Notes under the pieces: generated by a model
The model's input: only the letters and a program-made list of their open reading frames with translations
Told to the model about the DNA's origin: nothing
Databases searched by the model: none
Shown: positions 24,525 to 37,400 of the stretch, piece after piece
How the letters are laid out: each line of letters starts with the position of its first letter
Position numbering within the stretch: the first letter of the stretch is position 1
Position numbers and translations under genes: made by a program
From: Lagopus muta
Lineage: Eukaryota > Chordata > Aves > Galliformes > Phasianidae
Assembly: GCF_023343835.1 (NCBI RefSeq)
Contig: NC_064437.1
Coordinates: 5,346,001-5,410,000, forward strand
Length of the DNA stretch: 64,000 nucleotides
Direction of reading: 5' to 3'

Positions 24525-24667
24525 TGTTCACACTGCTGACAAACCTTGGCAAGCTTATTGATGAGGGAGCTGAAAACATCAGAGAGCTTCGTGGCGTTAT
24601 TGTTCACGTGTCTGAACTTCACAAATAGAAACCTAAGTAAATTGTATTTACTGTCTGTGGAACAGCT

Positions 24668-24673
24668 AATAAA
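24668..24673 (+). terminator. CZIB: CZIB polyadenylation signal AATAAA
   Basis: AATAAA about 145 nt downstream of the CZIB stop codon, followed by TTCTT and TGAGATGG sequence; gives a short 3' UTR. Confidence 0.8.
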
Positions 24674-24699
24674 TGATTCTTCACAGAGAGCTTTGAGAT

Positions 24700-26800
24700 G
24701 GTCTTAGTACACATTTAAAGTTATATATATGCCTAGCTGAATTCAGATGTTTTCTTAATGTGTTTTTTGGGAATACATACGTTTGAGATGGACTGCTGCT
24801 TAACAAGTATTTAGATGACTCATTGCCTTGAAGTTTTAATTAGGTTTAATTAATCTCCAAGAAATACCCACATTCCATTCTCTAGCAAATAAGCTCTTTT
24901 CACCCACTACACCTAGGAGATGGCTAGGAGCGTTGGTCAGGAGAGCGTGCTAACTGCTGAAGCAAAGATGTACATCCTGAAGTGACAGAAAGCTATGAAA
25001 GACACAGAAGTGACTTTCCAGAAAATACTAAGCTTAACTGCTGTTGGCACATCTGTTACTCCTTCTGAAAATAAAGTTACCCTTCTGAATACGTTACCAG
25101 GTAAAGCAATTTCTAGCTGCAGACACTTCCTATTTCTTGGCAAGCACTCTCACAGGCTTGCACATTTTGGCCATGTTTAAAAAATCAGTACTTTCTCTTG
25201 TTAACTTCATTCAAAGACTTTTGCTCTGAGTATGTTAGTTTCTTCATCCACCAAAACCTTCCCTTCTTTGTTCAAACTGAAAGGATAATCCTGGTAAGTG
25301 TTAAACCAAGCTTTAAATACTTTCCAATTGAAAGCTACAACAGTACATCACAGGCTGCAGAGGAAAGAGCCCTGACAAGGAAAAGTTCATAAGCCTTTGG
25401 GGTTATGTATTTTAAGCGTGTCTCCCCTTCCCTGTGCTTGCAGTACACACTATGGTGTTGCTTACACTTCCTGCACTAAATAAAGACACCAAGCAAATCT
25501 GAAAGCTGAGATACACAGAAGAAGGGTGAAGGTGAATAGGTTTCTGACCTTTAAAACTCACATCACATCCTACCAACACGCTCAGACTTCAAGTTCTACC
25601 CGTATATCTTGCTGAAAGTAACATGCTGCAAGGATGATTCATCTGACCAGAATAAAAACAATATGGAAGTTATGGAGGTTTAAAGACTGAGGAGTTCAAG
25701 TCATCTGTACCATGATGAATTTTCTGCAAAAGGTGGAATTTCAGCAAAAGGCATCTGCATTTGACTCCAAACAACTTTGAGCTCCTTGGCTAAAAGGCCC
25801 CTTTTGCTCCCAGCCACTTTAGCTGCCGGAGTCCGAGTCAGGAACAGCAGGAAGAACTTGTCAGTACTGGTTTGATCTCGATTCACAGTGTGATTAAGTT
25901 ATAGTGATGTCTATGCTTAAGCTCTCTTGAGATTTCTGTGAAGACTTGCTCAAGTTCAGGGGTATTTCTTTTTTAAGGCATAAATGTACACAGTGGAACA
26001 AAAGCAGCAGATTATTGGACAGATTTCACGTATGGATGGTGAGAGACAACATGCCAGAAGTATTCTTTTTAACCCTTACAAGAAGTACAAGCTATTGGGA
26101 AATGGACTACTCAGACTGTATAATTTTGATGTGCTAATAAAAGAATTTTATCGTTACTAGTAGATAGCTTTATTACATCACAGTTTTGTCTAGTCAGTTT
26201 AACAACACAGTGAGTGATTGCAGGTTAGTTAAAGCCTCTCACTTCATTTTTCATTTCTCAAAAAGTTGTTACATTGGAAAGGCTTCAAACTGTTGAGGTA
26301 CAACGAGTTCTGATATTTATTCAAGTTTAAAGAGAAAAGTAAGTGTGATCACTGGAAGCAAGCTTACTGAAAGTGCAAATGTAATCACACAGATTTAATG
26401 CAATTGCTTGTATTCTTTTAAAATCCAACAGTTTAAAGGTGCTGTTGTCTACCTGAAACTCACAACAAACTCAATGTTTGAGTTCATAAATTTGTTACCA
26501 GTGCTTTTTTATTCTAGATGTGTTTTAAGAACACGTTGATCAGTTTGGACAGATGGCTCCACTACTTCATTCCAACACTCTGAATGTTTTTATTTCCTGA
26601 AATGCGTACTCAAGGTCTGTGCTTGATTTTTTTTTACATTCAAAAATCAAATTCAATCTACACAGTGTTCAAGTTCAATGAAGATAAATGAAGCCAACTG
26701 AGCTTAGTTGCTTGTCATGTTGAATGCTGGTTGGTATGTACTGCCAATTAGAAAAAGTCTGCATTTTCTACCACAACTGTGAAGTGTTCCAGCTCTTTTA
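24700..26800. other. Convergent CZIB-CPT2 spacer and CPT2 3' UTR
   Basis: The left part (to about 26,150) shows no gene. The right part should hold the CPT2 3' UTR on the minus strand: minus-strand AATAAA signals lie at 26508-26513, 26589-26594 and 26169-26174. One at 26797-26802 is only a few bases after the stop codon and is too close to be likely used. Which signal is used cannot be told from sequence. Confidence 0.5.
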
Positions 26801-26804
26801 TTAA

Positions 26805-29800
26805 CTAACTACCAACCTTCTTGCCTTTTAAAACATTAAAAATATCTTCTAGTGACTTGTATATACACTGAAGGAATTCTTTACCATTCCTAGTTGGGTA
26901 AGAGGAAACATTGCAACCTATCCAATCATCATGTACTTGATATCCTACTCCAAAGCCATCAGGCACCACTGGGCCAAATCCTCCTAATTGCACAGCTGGA
27001 CTAACCAATGTGCTTGTAGAAATGATGTTGTAATTAAGCCGAGCATAGGCTTGGTCTTGATAGAAATCAGGCAGTGCAGTGCCTTTGGATGAGGCCAAAT
27101 AGCGCAACCCGAACAGATGTCGGTCAAATCCCTGACCTGTTGAAATAAAATAACAAGTATTAGAGATTTCTGTGGGAAGTAAACTCACTTATTTCAACCT
27201 CACACTGCTCCTAAGCCACAAAAGGTCTGTAGAGCTCAGAGTTTCGTCAGTATTAGCAAGAAGTACTTGTCATAACCCAGACATTCTGCACTTCTAATGC
27301 ACTTATTAGAACGAAGGCTTGCTGTTGCACTGCTAGCCTCAACCAGGAATCACGATAGTAAACCAAACTGCAGTGTTAACAGACAACTTTAATAATGCAT
27401 CACATTATTTAGTTATCTGAGCATTTGCAGGTGATTTAAAAAAGAGATAAAGGATTTCCCAAATTTATTAATCTAAAAAGGAAGAGGATTTTGCGTCAGT
27501 AGAAAAAGGCAAATTTTAGACTCTGTTGGCTAACGTTCAATAGTCTTCTTGAGTTTAATGAAGCAAGTTATACTTCTGGAAAGGTCTATTCAAAAGAAAA
27601 ATACCAGGAGTAGCACAGCTAAGGAATCAGTTTGATTTGGAAGCTGTTACAGTCTTAATACCCCTACAGGCATAAGACAGCAACTCTTCAGTCATAAAGC
27701 AGAAGTTCTTGGTTGCCCTGGAGAATAGTGTGCAGTTAAATATTTATCAGTGCTTCAAGTCACCCAACTGCTCTGTGGACAAAAACTGAAGTATAAAAAC
27801 TTCTGGGCACATTAACAGTGAACTAGGAGCACAAAGGCATTCTCTCCCCATTAAGAAATGAATCTCAAAGAACACACTTTAAGCTGCAGCCTTCTGCTAG
27901 TTCTTGTTAAGTCTGCATGAATATAAGGCCTCCATCAAAATTCACAGAATCATAGACTGACTGGGTTGGAAGGCACTCCAAGGATCAAGCTCCAACCCCC
28001 TGCCACAGGCAGGGCCACCAACCTCCATATCTAATACTAGATCAGGCTGCCCAGGGCTCCATCCAGCCTGGCCTTGAACACCTCCAGGGATGGAGCATCC
28101 ACAGCTTCTCTGGTGCAAAGTAGATTTTTACAGCAACCTTAACAAACAGTTCAAAAAGCAGAGTGTTTGGTATAATGCAACTTACCCATAGCAGCTTCTT
28201 TTGTCAAACGGCCATGGTACTTTGAGCATTCCACAATCAACTCCTGAAGCTCTTCTGTGCTATGCTTGGACGGTTCCCTGACAAAAGCCTCTGAACATTT
28301 CTTTGTATGGACAGAGGCAGGACGTATGGTCTCTGTGCGTCCATGTTTGAAAGCTGCAGTACTACAAGATTCATACGTAGCAACAGTCTGATTGTACTGC
28401 CGAAGGAAAGCCATCTGGAAGGCAAGCTGAGCCACTGCATCTGGGCTTACCTTCTTCTGCTTCAGCAGTTCCTTGCCCCCTTCGCGGAACTGAATCATAT
28501 TAAGAGACAGTCCTTCTACACTGGCATCAAAATTCTGCTTTGCTTTGGTAATTCCTGCTTTTAAGGCATCGTTCAGTTTAAAGTCAAGTTTCTGTACTGC
28601 TGTGGAAGAGTCTACTGAAGCAGGCTGGGACTGAGGGCTCACAGCTGGTACTTCGGTACTGTCTTTAAAGACTTCATTCTGGAATCTGAGTACAGCCACA
28701 CCATCGCCCCAGGAATGTTCAAAATTAACTCCTGCAGTGCCATCTTTAGCTATGATAAGATTGAAGGATTTGTCATACCAGCGGTTAGCAGCATCTCCAT
28801 GCAACATAGTATGGGACAAGTGCACAAAGTCTTTAACGGGAAAATCATCTAAACTGAGACAAAACACAGCAGAGTCTACTTTTTGAAGAGCTTCCGCATT
28901 GCCATTATCCAGTAGCTCCTTTCTCAGCATTGCCCACGTATCTCTGTTCTCACTGGAGAGGTAGCCAAGAGGGAAGGCCGAGGCTGGACTGTTATCACTA
29001 AGGATGTATTTGAAGTGTGCTTGTATTTCTGAAGGTTTCAGCATATTTCCATCTCTATCAATAACATCAAACACATAAAAATTCCCCTTTCTCAGTACCA
29101 GTAAATGTTTTGCCTTTTCATCTGTATAAAGCTCATCTCTGTTGAGTTTAGGCAGCCGTGTGGAATTGAAGAGCCTGAAATACTGAGACATATCTAGAGG
29201 ATATGCATTGACCATATAAGCACCAAACCAAGAAAGTGAAGAAGGCACAAATCGGATAATTTTCTTAAAGAGCTGAGTGTCACTTTTTTCGGGATTGAGG
29301 TGAAAAACTTCTGGTTCCAGATAACCAGCCCTGAAGGTCTTCATAAAACGTACAGCAGAAACAGTCATGTTTGTAGCTCGTATGAGTTGATCATTATATT
29401 CAGATTTTGGATCAGGATGAAAAGACATAAATGCGTTAAAATTCAAAACGACAGGTTCACGTGCTTTTAAGTACATATCAAACCAGGGACCTGAAACAGA
29501 GAGTTGAGAAACAGGTCAGAACATAAAAGCAGCATTCTGAATCAAACAGACATTCAGAAAGTCAATATCCTGCCCCAGTGATCATAAATAAATACCTACT
29601 GCAGCACATATGAACAGGAAGAACATAAGCAATAATTCGTCCAAGGATTCTCCCAATGTCCAACCATGCAAAGAGTACAGTTGGTTACTAGTAAAAACAC
29701 TGAATTTGGAGCTGTTTGTACAAAGATTGTTGTTGTTTACAATGAGGGAAAATTTCCTTGTTTTCTGTACGTCTCTAACAAATCTTAACTTTTTCCTCTT

Positions 29801-32800
29801 TCTATCCACTGACACTATCAACACTGAACAGAACTGGCAAAATGATGAGGTTAGAGAGAACCTCAAAGTAATTCTTCCAGGCTGAGAATAGACTTCAGGA
29901 AGAATTACATTTGCTACCCCAGGTCTTTTAGACAGTCTCACTTCATTGTGTGGCCTGTTGACATATCAAGAAGCACAAATGTGAAAGAAACGTTCTGTCC
30001 TTGCCATAACCAAGGTCTAGCTCTAAGATGTGGTCATGCCTACACACGTGTCTCTGAGAAACAAAATCCAGGAGTGAAGGCAGGAAGGATGTTGGTTTTG
30101 TTTGTTCATTTGTTTATTTTAAGTAGGCTCTATTACTAACAACTTTGAACTCAGTAAGGTTTGGTACTACACGCTGTCAGGAAGCAGACAAAGGAAGCAC
30201 GCGGCCACCAAAGACAGCTGATGGGCTGTAAGAAGGGCAATGGGCTAACTCAAGGATCTAAGTCACAATTATAATTCCTGGTCCTCACTGATTAGTAACC
30301 ACATTCCTCACTGTCACATCGCCTTTTAACCTTGGTCTTGAAAGATGAAAATGGGGGCAACTATACATATGGTTTCTGAAAGTATCTCTTATGAGGCCTA
30401 AAAAAGGAATTATAACTAAATAAAAGGAAGATAAAAGCTCTGTATTTCACTGACACAAAGCAGAAGCATGTTGGTTAGTCTTGACAAACACGAGAGTCAG
30501 CAGCAGTTAAAACTCCACCTGCTCTACAAAGGGAATGGATAGCATGAGCTAATAAACCGAACAGCAGCTTGTATGTAATACTCTGCTATTCCCTACAGAA
30601 TTTGTGGTTGCTGTGCAACTTGCAAAGCCAACACCCTAATGAGTAATCTTGGTAGACAGAGAGGACAACATGCAAACTCCCAATTCCACAGGTATTTGAG
30701 TATTTCCACCTTTGTTGCTACCCATCCATTCAAAACTTTCACAAGCTTATGCATTTGCTTCTGCATTGGAAGTCAGTGTAACAACAATTAGGAAGAACAA
30801 CCTAAAAGCTATGTATACCTCCCTCTCAATTTGTACTCCTTTATTCTCACCTTTTACTTTCTGCATCTCTCAGTTTCTTCTCCTCTTTATAAAAACGTGT
30901 GTTCCTAGTGGTTGGGTTTTTTTGTTTGGTTGGTTTGGTTTTTTTTGGAGGGCACTGTTTCAAGTCCAAAGTACCGACCACTTTCTAACCTCCCTCACAG
31001 TTCTGTTTTCTTGCTAAGTAACTTGGAATTACTTGAAAATCATCACTTCATTCCCTTAATAGAGCTGCCCGTGTAATTAACTTGTAATACAGACTATGCC
31101 TGTGGTTGATCTCTTCCTCCCATTGTTTTTCACTCCAATAGCACCACTTCTTTCCCTCCCTTTTCAACTGCGGTGAGCATTCTCACTCAACTACTTGAAT
31201 ATTTCCTATTCAAAAAGGGGGAAAAAAAGTCTTTAGGACTGCAATTCTTGTTTAGCAACATTCCACCATCCTGCAGAATTTTGGTACATTCAAGTTACAT
31301 GAAGGGCCTTCTTCATTTTACCAGATACTCAGAATTTGCACAAATACTGGTACAGGCAATATTCACAGCATGCTATTCCGAGCTTATGCAACAGAGAGCT
31401 TAAGCTTTAACCCATTTTGTTTGTAGTATTATGAGCTGCCTATTATGAAGTATGATGACCTAAAGACTCCTTCTGCATCCAATCAGAATCCCAGAAACAC
31501 AGAATGACCTGACTTGGAAAGGTTCACCAAAGATCACCAAGTCCAAACCCTGGTGCACACACAATCACTCAAAAACCAAACCCTATGAGAGCGTGTCCCA
31601 ATGCACCCTAAGCACCAGCAGTTAAGGACTGTACCCACCGCCCTCCGGGGCAGAACCTTTCCCTCACCCCTACCTGATCCTTCCCTGAGGCAACTCCCCG
31701 CTGTTCCCTCAGCCCCCATCGCTGCCATCAGACAGCAGCGCTCAATTGCTGTCCCTCCTCTCCCTGTGAATAGCTGCAGCCACCATGAGGCCTCCCCTCA
31801 GCCCCCTCTGCTCTGAACAAACCAAGGGACCCCTCATACAGCTTGCCTTTTACACCCTTTACCACCTTCACAGCTCTCCAGAAGCTCTCTTGGCCAACAT
31901 ACCTGTGATGTAACTGGTATGCTTGTTCTGGTTGTCTTGAGCAACTAGTTGCTCATGCAGCTCTCTTCCAATTCCCTTTTCGAACTGATGAGCAAGTTCT
32001 TCAGTTTTCCTACAGCAATCAGTAAAAGATTTGAAATGCTTTCACAATTCATATTTTTTATATGTAACATTCAACTTTAAAGCAACAAACAGTTCTGCAT
32101 TATGACTATTTTATTTGTCCGTACCTGAACTGGTCATCATTTAAAAGAGGTTTCTGGGCGTTCAGATATCTCCTAATTGTATCTTCTAGTTTGGGAACAG
32201 GCAGTCTGAAGGAAGGGGAACAAAGACACTTGAGCAATGGTACTGATGAGGTTTCAGCTTCTTATAGTGCGGTCGCAATTTCTCTCCCCGCTTCTCTATC
32301 CTTCCTTATATCCCTTATTATCTCAATGGCTTAGAAGTTTCTTAATGAAAGGAGGAGAAAGGGAATAGATAAATATGTCATCACAGCATAATGCCCTCAT
32401 GAGAAGCAAAACGCGACTGCTGTTATTGCAGTGAAGGCTCTTAAGACCTTGCAGGCAACACACCGACACAGACAGCTGCAAGGAGCAGCAGCCACACAGC
32501 AGAGAGGTTTAATTTCACAGAACCACCGAATCACAGGGTATCCCGAGTCGGAAGGGACCCGTAAGGCCCATCTGGTCCGGCCCCGGCTCCACACAGGCCC
32601 ACACACCTTGGCAGCCACCTGCCGTCCCTGGGCTCCCGCATCACCATTCTCTTGCACGTTTCCCACCAGTATCGCTAAAAGCTTCCTCTCTGCCCGAACA
32701 CGAAACAGATGAGTACCCACAAACAGCCAGCGAGCCCAGCGGGACCGCGGCTGAGCAGCACCACGAGGAAAGACGGCTGCCCTCTGCTCACAGCCCCTCC

Positions 32801-33051
32801 GGCCGCTCCCGACCTCAGCCCGCGTCCCCCGCTGCCCGAGGACGCTCCTTACAAGGCCCTGCGTCCCTTAGGCGCCCGCAGGGCCGCCGGTCCACCAGGG
32901 GCAGCGGCCCGCGGTACCTGGGCAGGCTCTTCTGGTAGTGCATGGTGGGCACGATGCTGCGGTGCAGAAACTCGGCAGCGCCCGCGCTGCTGTACGCCCG
33001 CCGCCAACCGCACAACGCGTCCCGCCCAGCCGCCAGCTGCCTCGCCGCCAT
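26805..33051 (-). CDS. CPT2: CPT2, mitochondrial carnitine O-palmitoyltransferase 2 (complete, 5 exons)
   Basis: Minus-strand exons: 33051-32918, 32205-32125, 32009-31903, 29490-28186, 27136-26805; 1,959 nt, 652 aa (human 658, the difference lying in the N-terminal leader). CPT2 sits on the matrix face of the inner mitochondrial membrane and converts long-chain acylcarnitine plus CoA to acyl-CoA and carnitine, completing the carnitine shuttle before beta-oxidation. The N-terminus is Arg/Ala-rich and free of acids at first, as expected for a mitochondrial presequence, then joins the conserved [10 protein letters not shown] segment at about residue 31. The catalytic His is residue 366 in [11 protein letters not shown]; downstream landmarks are [25 protein letters not shown] and [16 protein letters not shown] near the C-terminus. 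Residue 107 is Thr where human has Ser113, the site of the common S113L disease allele. Exon 4 encodes two thirds of the protein. The start codon lies inside a TISU element within a CpG island. CR1 fragments occupy introns 1, 3 and 4. Confidence 0.98.
27942..28118 (-). mobile_element. CR1 LINE 3'-end fragment in CPT2 intron 4
   Basis: Reads as CR1 on the minus strand: starts with the ACAGAATCATAG tail complement, then GGGTTGGAAGG and the GCCCAGGGCTCCATCCAGCC block, ending in GGGATGGAGCATCCACAG. It holds only the last part of ORF2 and the 3' UTR, as usual for 5'-truncated CR1. It ends about 65 nt from the exon 4 donor and has the same sense as CPT2. Confidence 0.92.
29491..31480 (-). other. 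CPT2 intron 3, non-repeat part
   Basis: About 2 kb of intron between exons 3 and 4. I see no coding exon or transposon apart from the CR1 fragment at its upstream end. Contains a T/G-rich run near 30,914-30,950 and scattered homopolymers. Confidence 0.6.
31490..31885 (-). mobile_element. Diverged CR1 LINE fragment abutting CPT2 exon 3
   Basis: Minus-strand CR1 with eroded 3' end (GAATGACCTGACTTGGAAAG region), GAACCTTTCCCT and the block GCAGCCACCATGAGGCCTC, then CCCTCATACAGCTTGCC. It is sense with respect to CPT2, and its upstream edge lies within about 20 nt of the exon 3 donor (GT at 31902-31901). Divergence suggests an old insertion. Confidence 0.85.
32513..32700 (-). mobile_element. CR1 LINE 3'-end fragment in CPT2 intron 1
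   Basis: Minus-strand CR1 of the subfamily whose 3' UTR reads, in this orientation, TATCCCGAGTCGGAAGGGAC then CTCCACACAGG. Sense with CPT2. It is unusually GC-rich because it merges with the CPT2 CpG island. Confidence 0.8.
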
Positions 33052-33270
33052 GTTGCCCGGTCACTCGCCGTGCGGCGCCGCCCCGCTCCTCCCGCTGCCG
33101 CCGCCCGGGCCGGGACTGAGGAGCGCCCGCCCCGCGCAGGGGATTCCGCGGAGTGTAGCCGCGGCCGGGCAGTGAGGGGCTCGGAGGGCCGCCTAAAGGG
33201 CGAAGGTTGCCGGCTGCCGCGCTCGGGGTTGCTGCTCGGGGTTGCAGTTCCCCTGTTTGTGTGCATTCCG
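32570..33270. promoter_or_regulatory. CPT2: CpG island / CPT2 promoter
   Basis: GC- and CpG-dense block spanning CPT2 exon 1 and upstream sequence, with several GGGCGG/CCGCCC-like Sp1 boxes and no TATA box. The overlapping open frames of up to about 200 codons on both strands reflect the lack of AT-rich stops. Confidence 0.8.
33044..33055 (-). promoter_or_regulatory. CPT2: TISU / YY1-type element over the CPT2 start codon
   Basis: On the minus strand the start codon reads CAACATGGCGGC, a perfect match to the TISU consensus SAASATGGCGGC (S = C or G). In mammals TISU acts both as a YY1-dependent promoter element and as a start-codon context for mRNAs with very short 5' UTRs, and is enriched in genes of mitochondrial function. 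Its exact position over the ATG also supports this start choice. Confidence 0.75.
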
Positions 33271-33279
33271 GAACGGCAG

Positions 33280-34490
33280 CAAACCTGTCTGCCTTGTGTC
33301 CGCGCTCAGACGGCAGTATGAATTCAGTACTTTCTTGCATAAGCATTAATAAAATTTTACATGACTGTGTTGCTTTGTCAGCACTCCTATTCACCACGCA
33401 GAATCGTATATTTTTTGTGTTTGGTGTGTGTGTGTGTCCATATGCCTTGCAGACCATACCGCGTCCTATTCGTGCTTCCAGGAGGACGCTTTGCTGACCC
33501 TTGAGCTCACTGTTGGCTCACCCCATTGCTCACACGTGAGCACGTACCTACACACACTGCCTTGCAGTGTAAAACAAAGCATTGCAAATACTGTGTTCTG
33601 TGGAGTATTTTCCATAAAAATACTGAACAATCAGTATCTTGGGCTCTGCATAGCATTTCAGTGAGTGCAGCGCGGTGAGCAGTCATGGCTCTGTATTTTT
33701 GCTCATAAAAACAGCATTGGTACTGAGTGCAGACACGGTGAAGGAAAGGAAAGCAATCCCCATGGCTTACTCTGATAATCCTCTGAAAGTAAATTGGCCC
33801 TACTCTAATCAACAGAGTGGTGGAACAAAAAGTGAAATCTTTTTGCTTGCAGGATAATAGATGCCAAATGCCAGCAGCTTTCCCTTCCGTGTTTCAGCAT
33901 ACTTCTGGTTTCTGATCGATGCGTGGTTCTTACGCTGCACCTTCATTCTTGTTTTCGTCAGGAAAACAAAAAAATCCAAGCCTGCTTTAATTAATGAAGT
34001 CTAGTTTTACCTGGCTTGCCCTGTTGTGATAGTCCTGTTTAAAACGTCACCCACTCTGCCGTGCACAGAAAAACAGCGCGGTAACGTTCCTTCTCTGTGT
34101 TGGTGAGCATGACTTCACTGCTCCTTTGTAGGGTGGACGGCCAGACCCCAAACTGGGAAGACCAGAGAGTGCTCTGAGCATGTCACTTTGTTTTGAAGCA
34201 GTCTTGTTTTAGAAATACTACTGCATTCCGTTCTAATTTTCCAGAGCCCCCTAATCTTCTTGCAGGCTCTTAATGATGTAGTCGATAATAGGATTGTTGG
34301 TATTAATTTGGAACAATAATGCCAGCTGCTTGCTTGGTGGCGATTGGCAGAGGGGTGACCTTGCAGGTCAGCTAAGCAGAACTGGAAGTGCTTTGATCTG
34401 ATCTATACAGAGCGAGGTCTGTTCCTCTCCAGCAAGAGGAGCGAGTGGATTCTCTCTCCATGGGATGCTGATTCCTCTCCGAGGAGCACG
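33280..34490. other. Divergent CPT2-SLC1A7 spacer
   Basis: About 1.2 kb between the CPT2 CpG island and SLC1A7 exon 1. No gene or transposon seen. The SLC1A7 side is not CpG-rich, fitting a tissue-restricted promoter; a TAATCC (33776-33781) resembles an OTX/CRX core site, which is relevant to retinal genes but common by chance. A short GT run lies at about 33,424-33,437. Confidence 0.5.
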
Positions 34491-34499
34491 GAGGACACC

Positions 34500-37400
34500 A
34501 TGGCGGTGGCTTTGGATGCGATCCTCGCTCGGATCAAGGATGTTTGTAAAAGGAACGGTTTGCTCATCCTCTCGGTGTTGTCGGTCACCATTGGCTGTCT
34601 CCTTGGGTTCTTCCTCAGGACGAGGCGGCTCTCCCAGCAGGTACGTGTGGCACCGCAGAGTGCATCACTGCAGGGAAAATGCTTACATAACAAAAGGCAC
34701 GTCAACTTGTGGAACTTCAGGATAGATTTTTCAAGTAAAAAACATGTCTGTGTGCTTGTTCAATTAGTATAATTTGATTTGTTTGTTAATCTACATACTG
34801 CTCCTTGGGGCTTTCACAATTCTCAGACTGTGTGTATGGCAGAGGTTCTGGTCTTTAAGACACTAATAAATCCAGTATAGCCCCACTGTAACAGCGTGAT
34901 AATAATAAGCTACATGCACGTTAAAAACAGTATATTTGTTGGATTTTATGTTAGTTTGGAATGTGTACATCTAAAGAAAACGCTGGCAATAATTTTCACC
35001 GTCAGGTGTACGGAGGTACAGATGTTTGTGCTACACTGACGGTATTTTATATTAATAAATATGAGATCTCCCATTTTTAACCAACCATGATATTAAATTC
35101 CCTTGGGGATTTCTCCTCCAGTGTACTTCAGCTAAGCTCTTTGCAGGTACTTGTTTCTTACTGCTGTATCCATCTGTCAGTAAACAGGACAACAGGCACT
35201 GCTGAATGCTTTGAGTACACATTGTAAATCTCAATTAAAAATGATGGCACTTAGTAAACACAATACCTTAAAACAGTTCTCTGTTCTGCTGCCCTAACTG
35301 CAGTCTGAACACTTTTTGTGTCCAGTCAGTAGCTTCATACACAGCTAGCAAAACACAAGAAATGCAGAATAAAAGGATTATTCAGGGCAACCTATTCACA
35401 GTAGGGAGGCAGCATATTTCATTTTTGTCTTACTTTACAAAGGAAAAATGCTGTGTGTGTTTTTGTTGAATTAAGACACAGTATGTAATTTAATTAATTT
35501 TAAAATAGTCTTTTAAAGCATACAGTCTTTGCCACCTTACCTACTAGAGCTGCAGATTTTACCTGCTTATATCCCTTGACCAACAGCTGTAGCAGGACTC
35601 ACAAGGGCAGGCTGTCTCAAAACAGTGAGCATCTCTCTGTGTATTTCCAGGAAATCAGTTATTTCCAGTTTCCCGGTGAGTTACTGATGAGGATGCTGAA
35701 AATGCTGATTCTCCCCCTGGTTGTCTCAAGGTAAGTGAAGACAATGCTTGTTCCAATAGCCACTGAAGTTTCCTAAATAGTGCATGCAATCACCACTGTT
35801 TTTTAACTGAATAAATGTTGGAGAGCCAGGAACTGCTGCACATTAAGATTTAAAGTAGAGCTATGACCATCTTTTTTAATCAGTAGGAACATTTCTCTAA
35901 TACTTCATACAGGTACTATAGAAATAGAAGTTAAGTGTTTGGAAAACATTTACCCCACCATACCAAAAAGTCTACCTTAAATTTAAACAACTGAAATAAT
36001 GCACCACACAAAGAAGATGAAAAAGCATATTTAGTTTATAATCTTTTGCAGTGCTTTGAGAAATTTGCTGCAGAGTGAGAAATACTGGGAGAAAAAACAT
36101 ATGTCCAGTGAGTTACTGATGTATGCCTGGCTTCAGGTAGAAGTGAAAGTGGTTTCTTAATACATTAAAGGTGGAAGCTTGAATGGTGCCACCTTGCTGG
36201 TGCCAGAGTAAATGATCTAGATCCCAATGCTCAGGATGCTCAACTGGCTGCCTGTGGAAAGCTTTTCTCCCCTTTAAATTTATGTCTTCCAGCTGATTAC
36301 AGTAACAACCAAACCAGTAAGATGGACAAAAGCCCTCTCATGTACACAGTGCTGAGAGGAGACATGAAGAGTAGCAAAGCTAACTTTACCTTAACAGATC
36401 TTGTAATATTTGGTGGCTTTCCTTGAAGCCTCAGCTTCTGGAACCTAATAGATATGTCAAAAACTCATCTTTCATTTTAAGAGAAAGATGTGTTCCTAGA
36501 CTTAGATCACTGAGAGTTAAAACACAAATCCAGCACTAATTTTATTCTTAAATGCCACCTTTGCATCTCACTTCCCATGGTTTTTCACAGAATGAAGCCA
36601 ATTCATGTCCTTGCATGACTAACATGGACAAGATGACCATAGACTCATAACTGGTTCTGTCCCACACTGCTAGAAAACATCAGTGCATGATAAAAGATTT
36701 TTTTGGAGAGATGGAAGGAGAGTTTTCCTAGGAAAACATCAATGTAACATGAGGAAGTGATGTGCTAATGATAGAAGAGAGTAGAGTTGCATGCCTTCCC
36801 TAAAATGTTTTGTTCTTTAGATTCGCTTGTGTGTTTTGATGTGCTGGGAGGAGAAGCAGCACAGTGCAAAAGAGCTGTCTGACACAGGCTGCAGTTGCTG
36901 TAGGTTACCTACGGATCTGTCAGCTGAGCCGTACTCAGAACTGCTGAATTCAGTTTTTTAAGGAAGGGAGAGAAGTAACTTAAAGAAGAGAACTTAAAAG
37001 GGATTAGCTTTTCTTTTAGGTCAGCATGAGTCTCACTCCCTCTGTAACAAACTAGCCCTTTCTGAAATTTCAGGCAGTTCTGCAAACAAAAAAACAGTCC
37101 AGATGTAGTTACATTCTTGTACATCCATTTTGTTTGTTTGTTTTATGCAGTCCTGAACCACGTGTGTGGTTCAGAAGATTGACAAGACTAGAAAATCTCT
37201 CACTGGTCACTAGCTCAAATCCAGTTCATATAGAAGTGGCTGAAAAATTGTGCTGTCCTTGTGACCTGATAGTTAAAATGGGAACTTTGCATGCAGTTTC
37301 TCTGAGAAAGGAGAGATACTCAGGAATCTCTGAACTGTATTTATTTTAAAAGTTCGTTCCTGCAGAAGAAATCAGTCAAACATCAGGAGATTGTTTCTTC

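Noticed and set aside
32849-33457. 202-codon minus-strand and several plus-strand frames around CPT2 exon 1
   Set aside because: CpG-island artefacts; the true CPT2 frame uses the ATG at 33051 and leaves through the donor at 32917.
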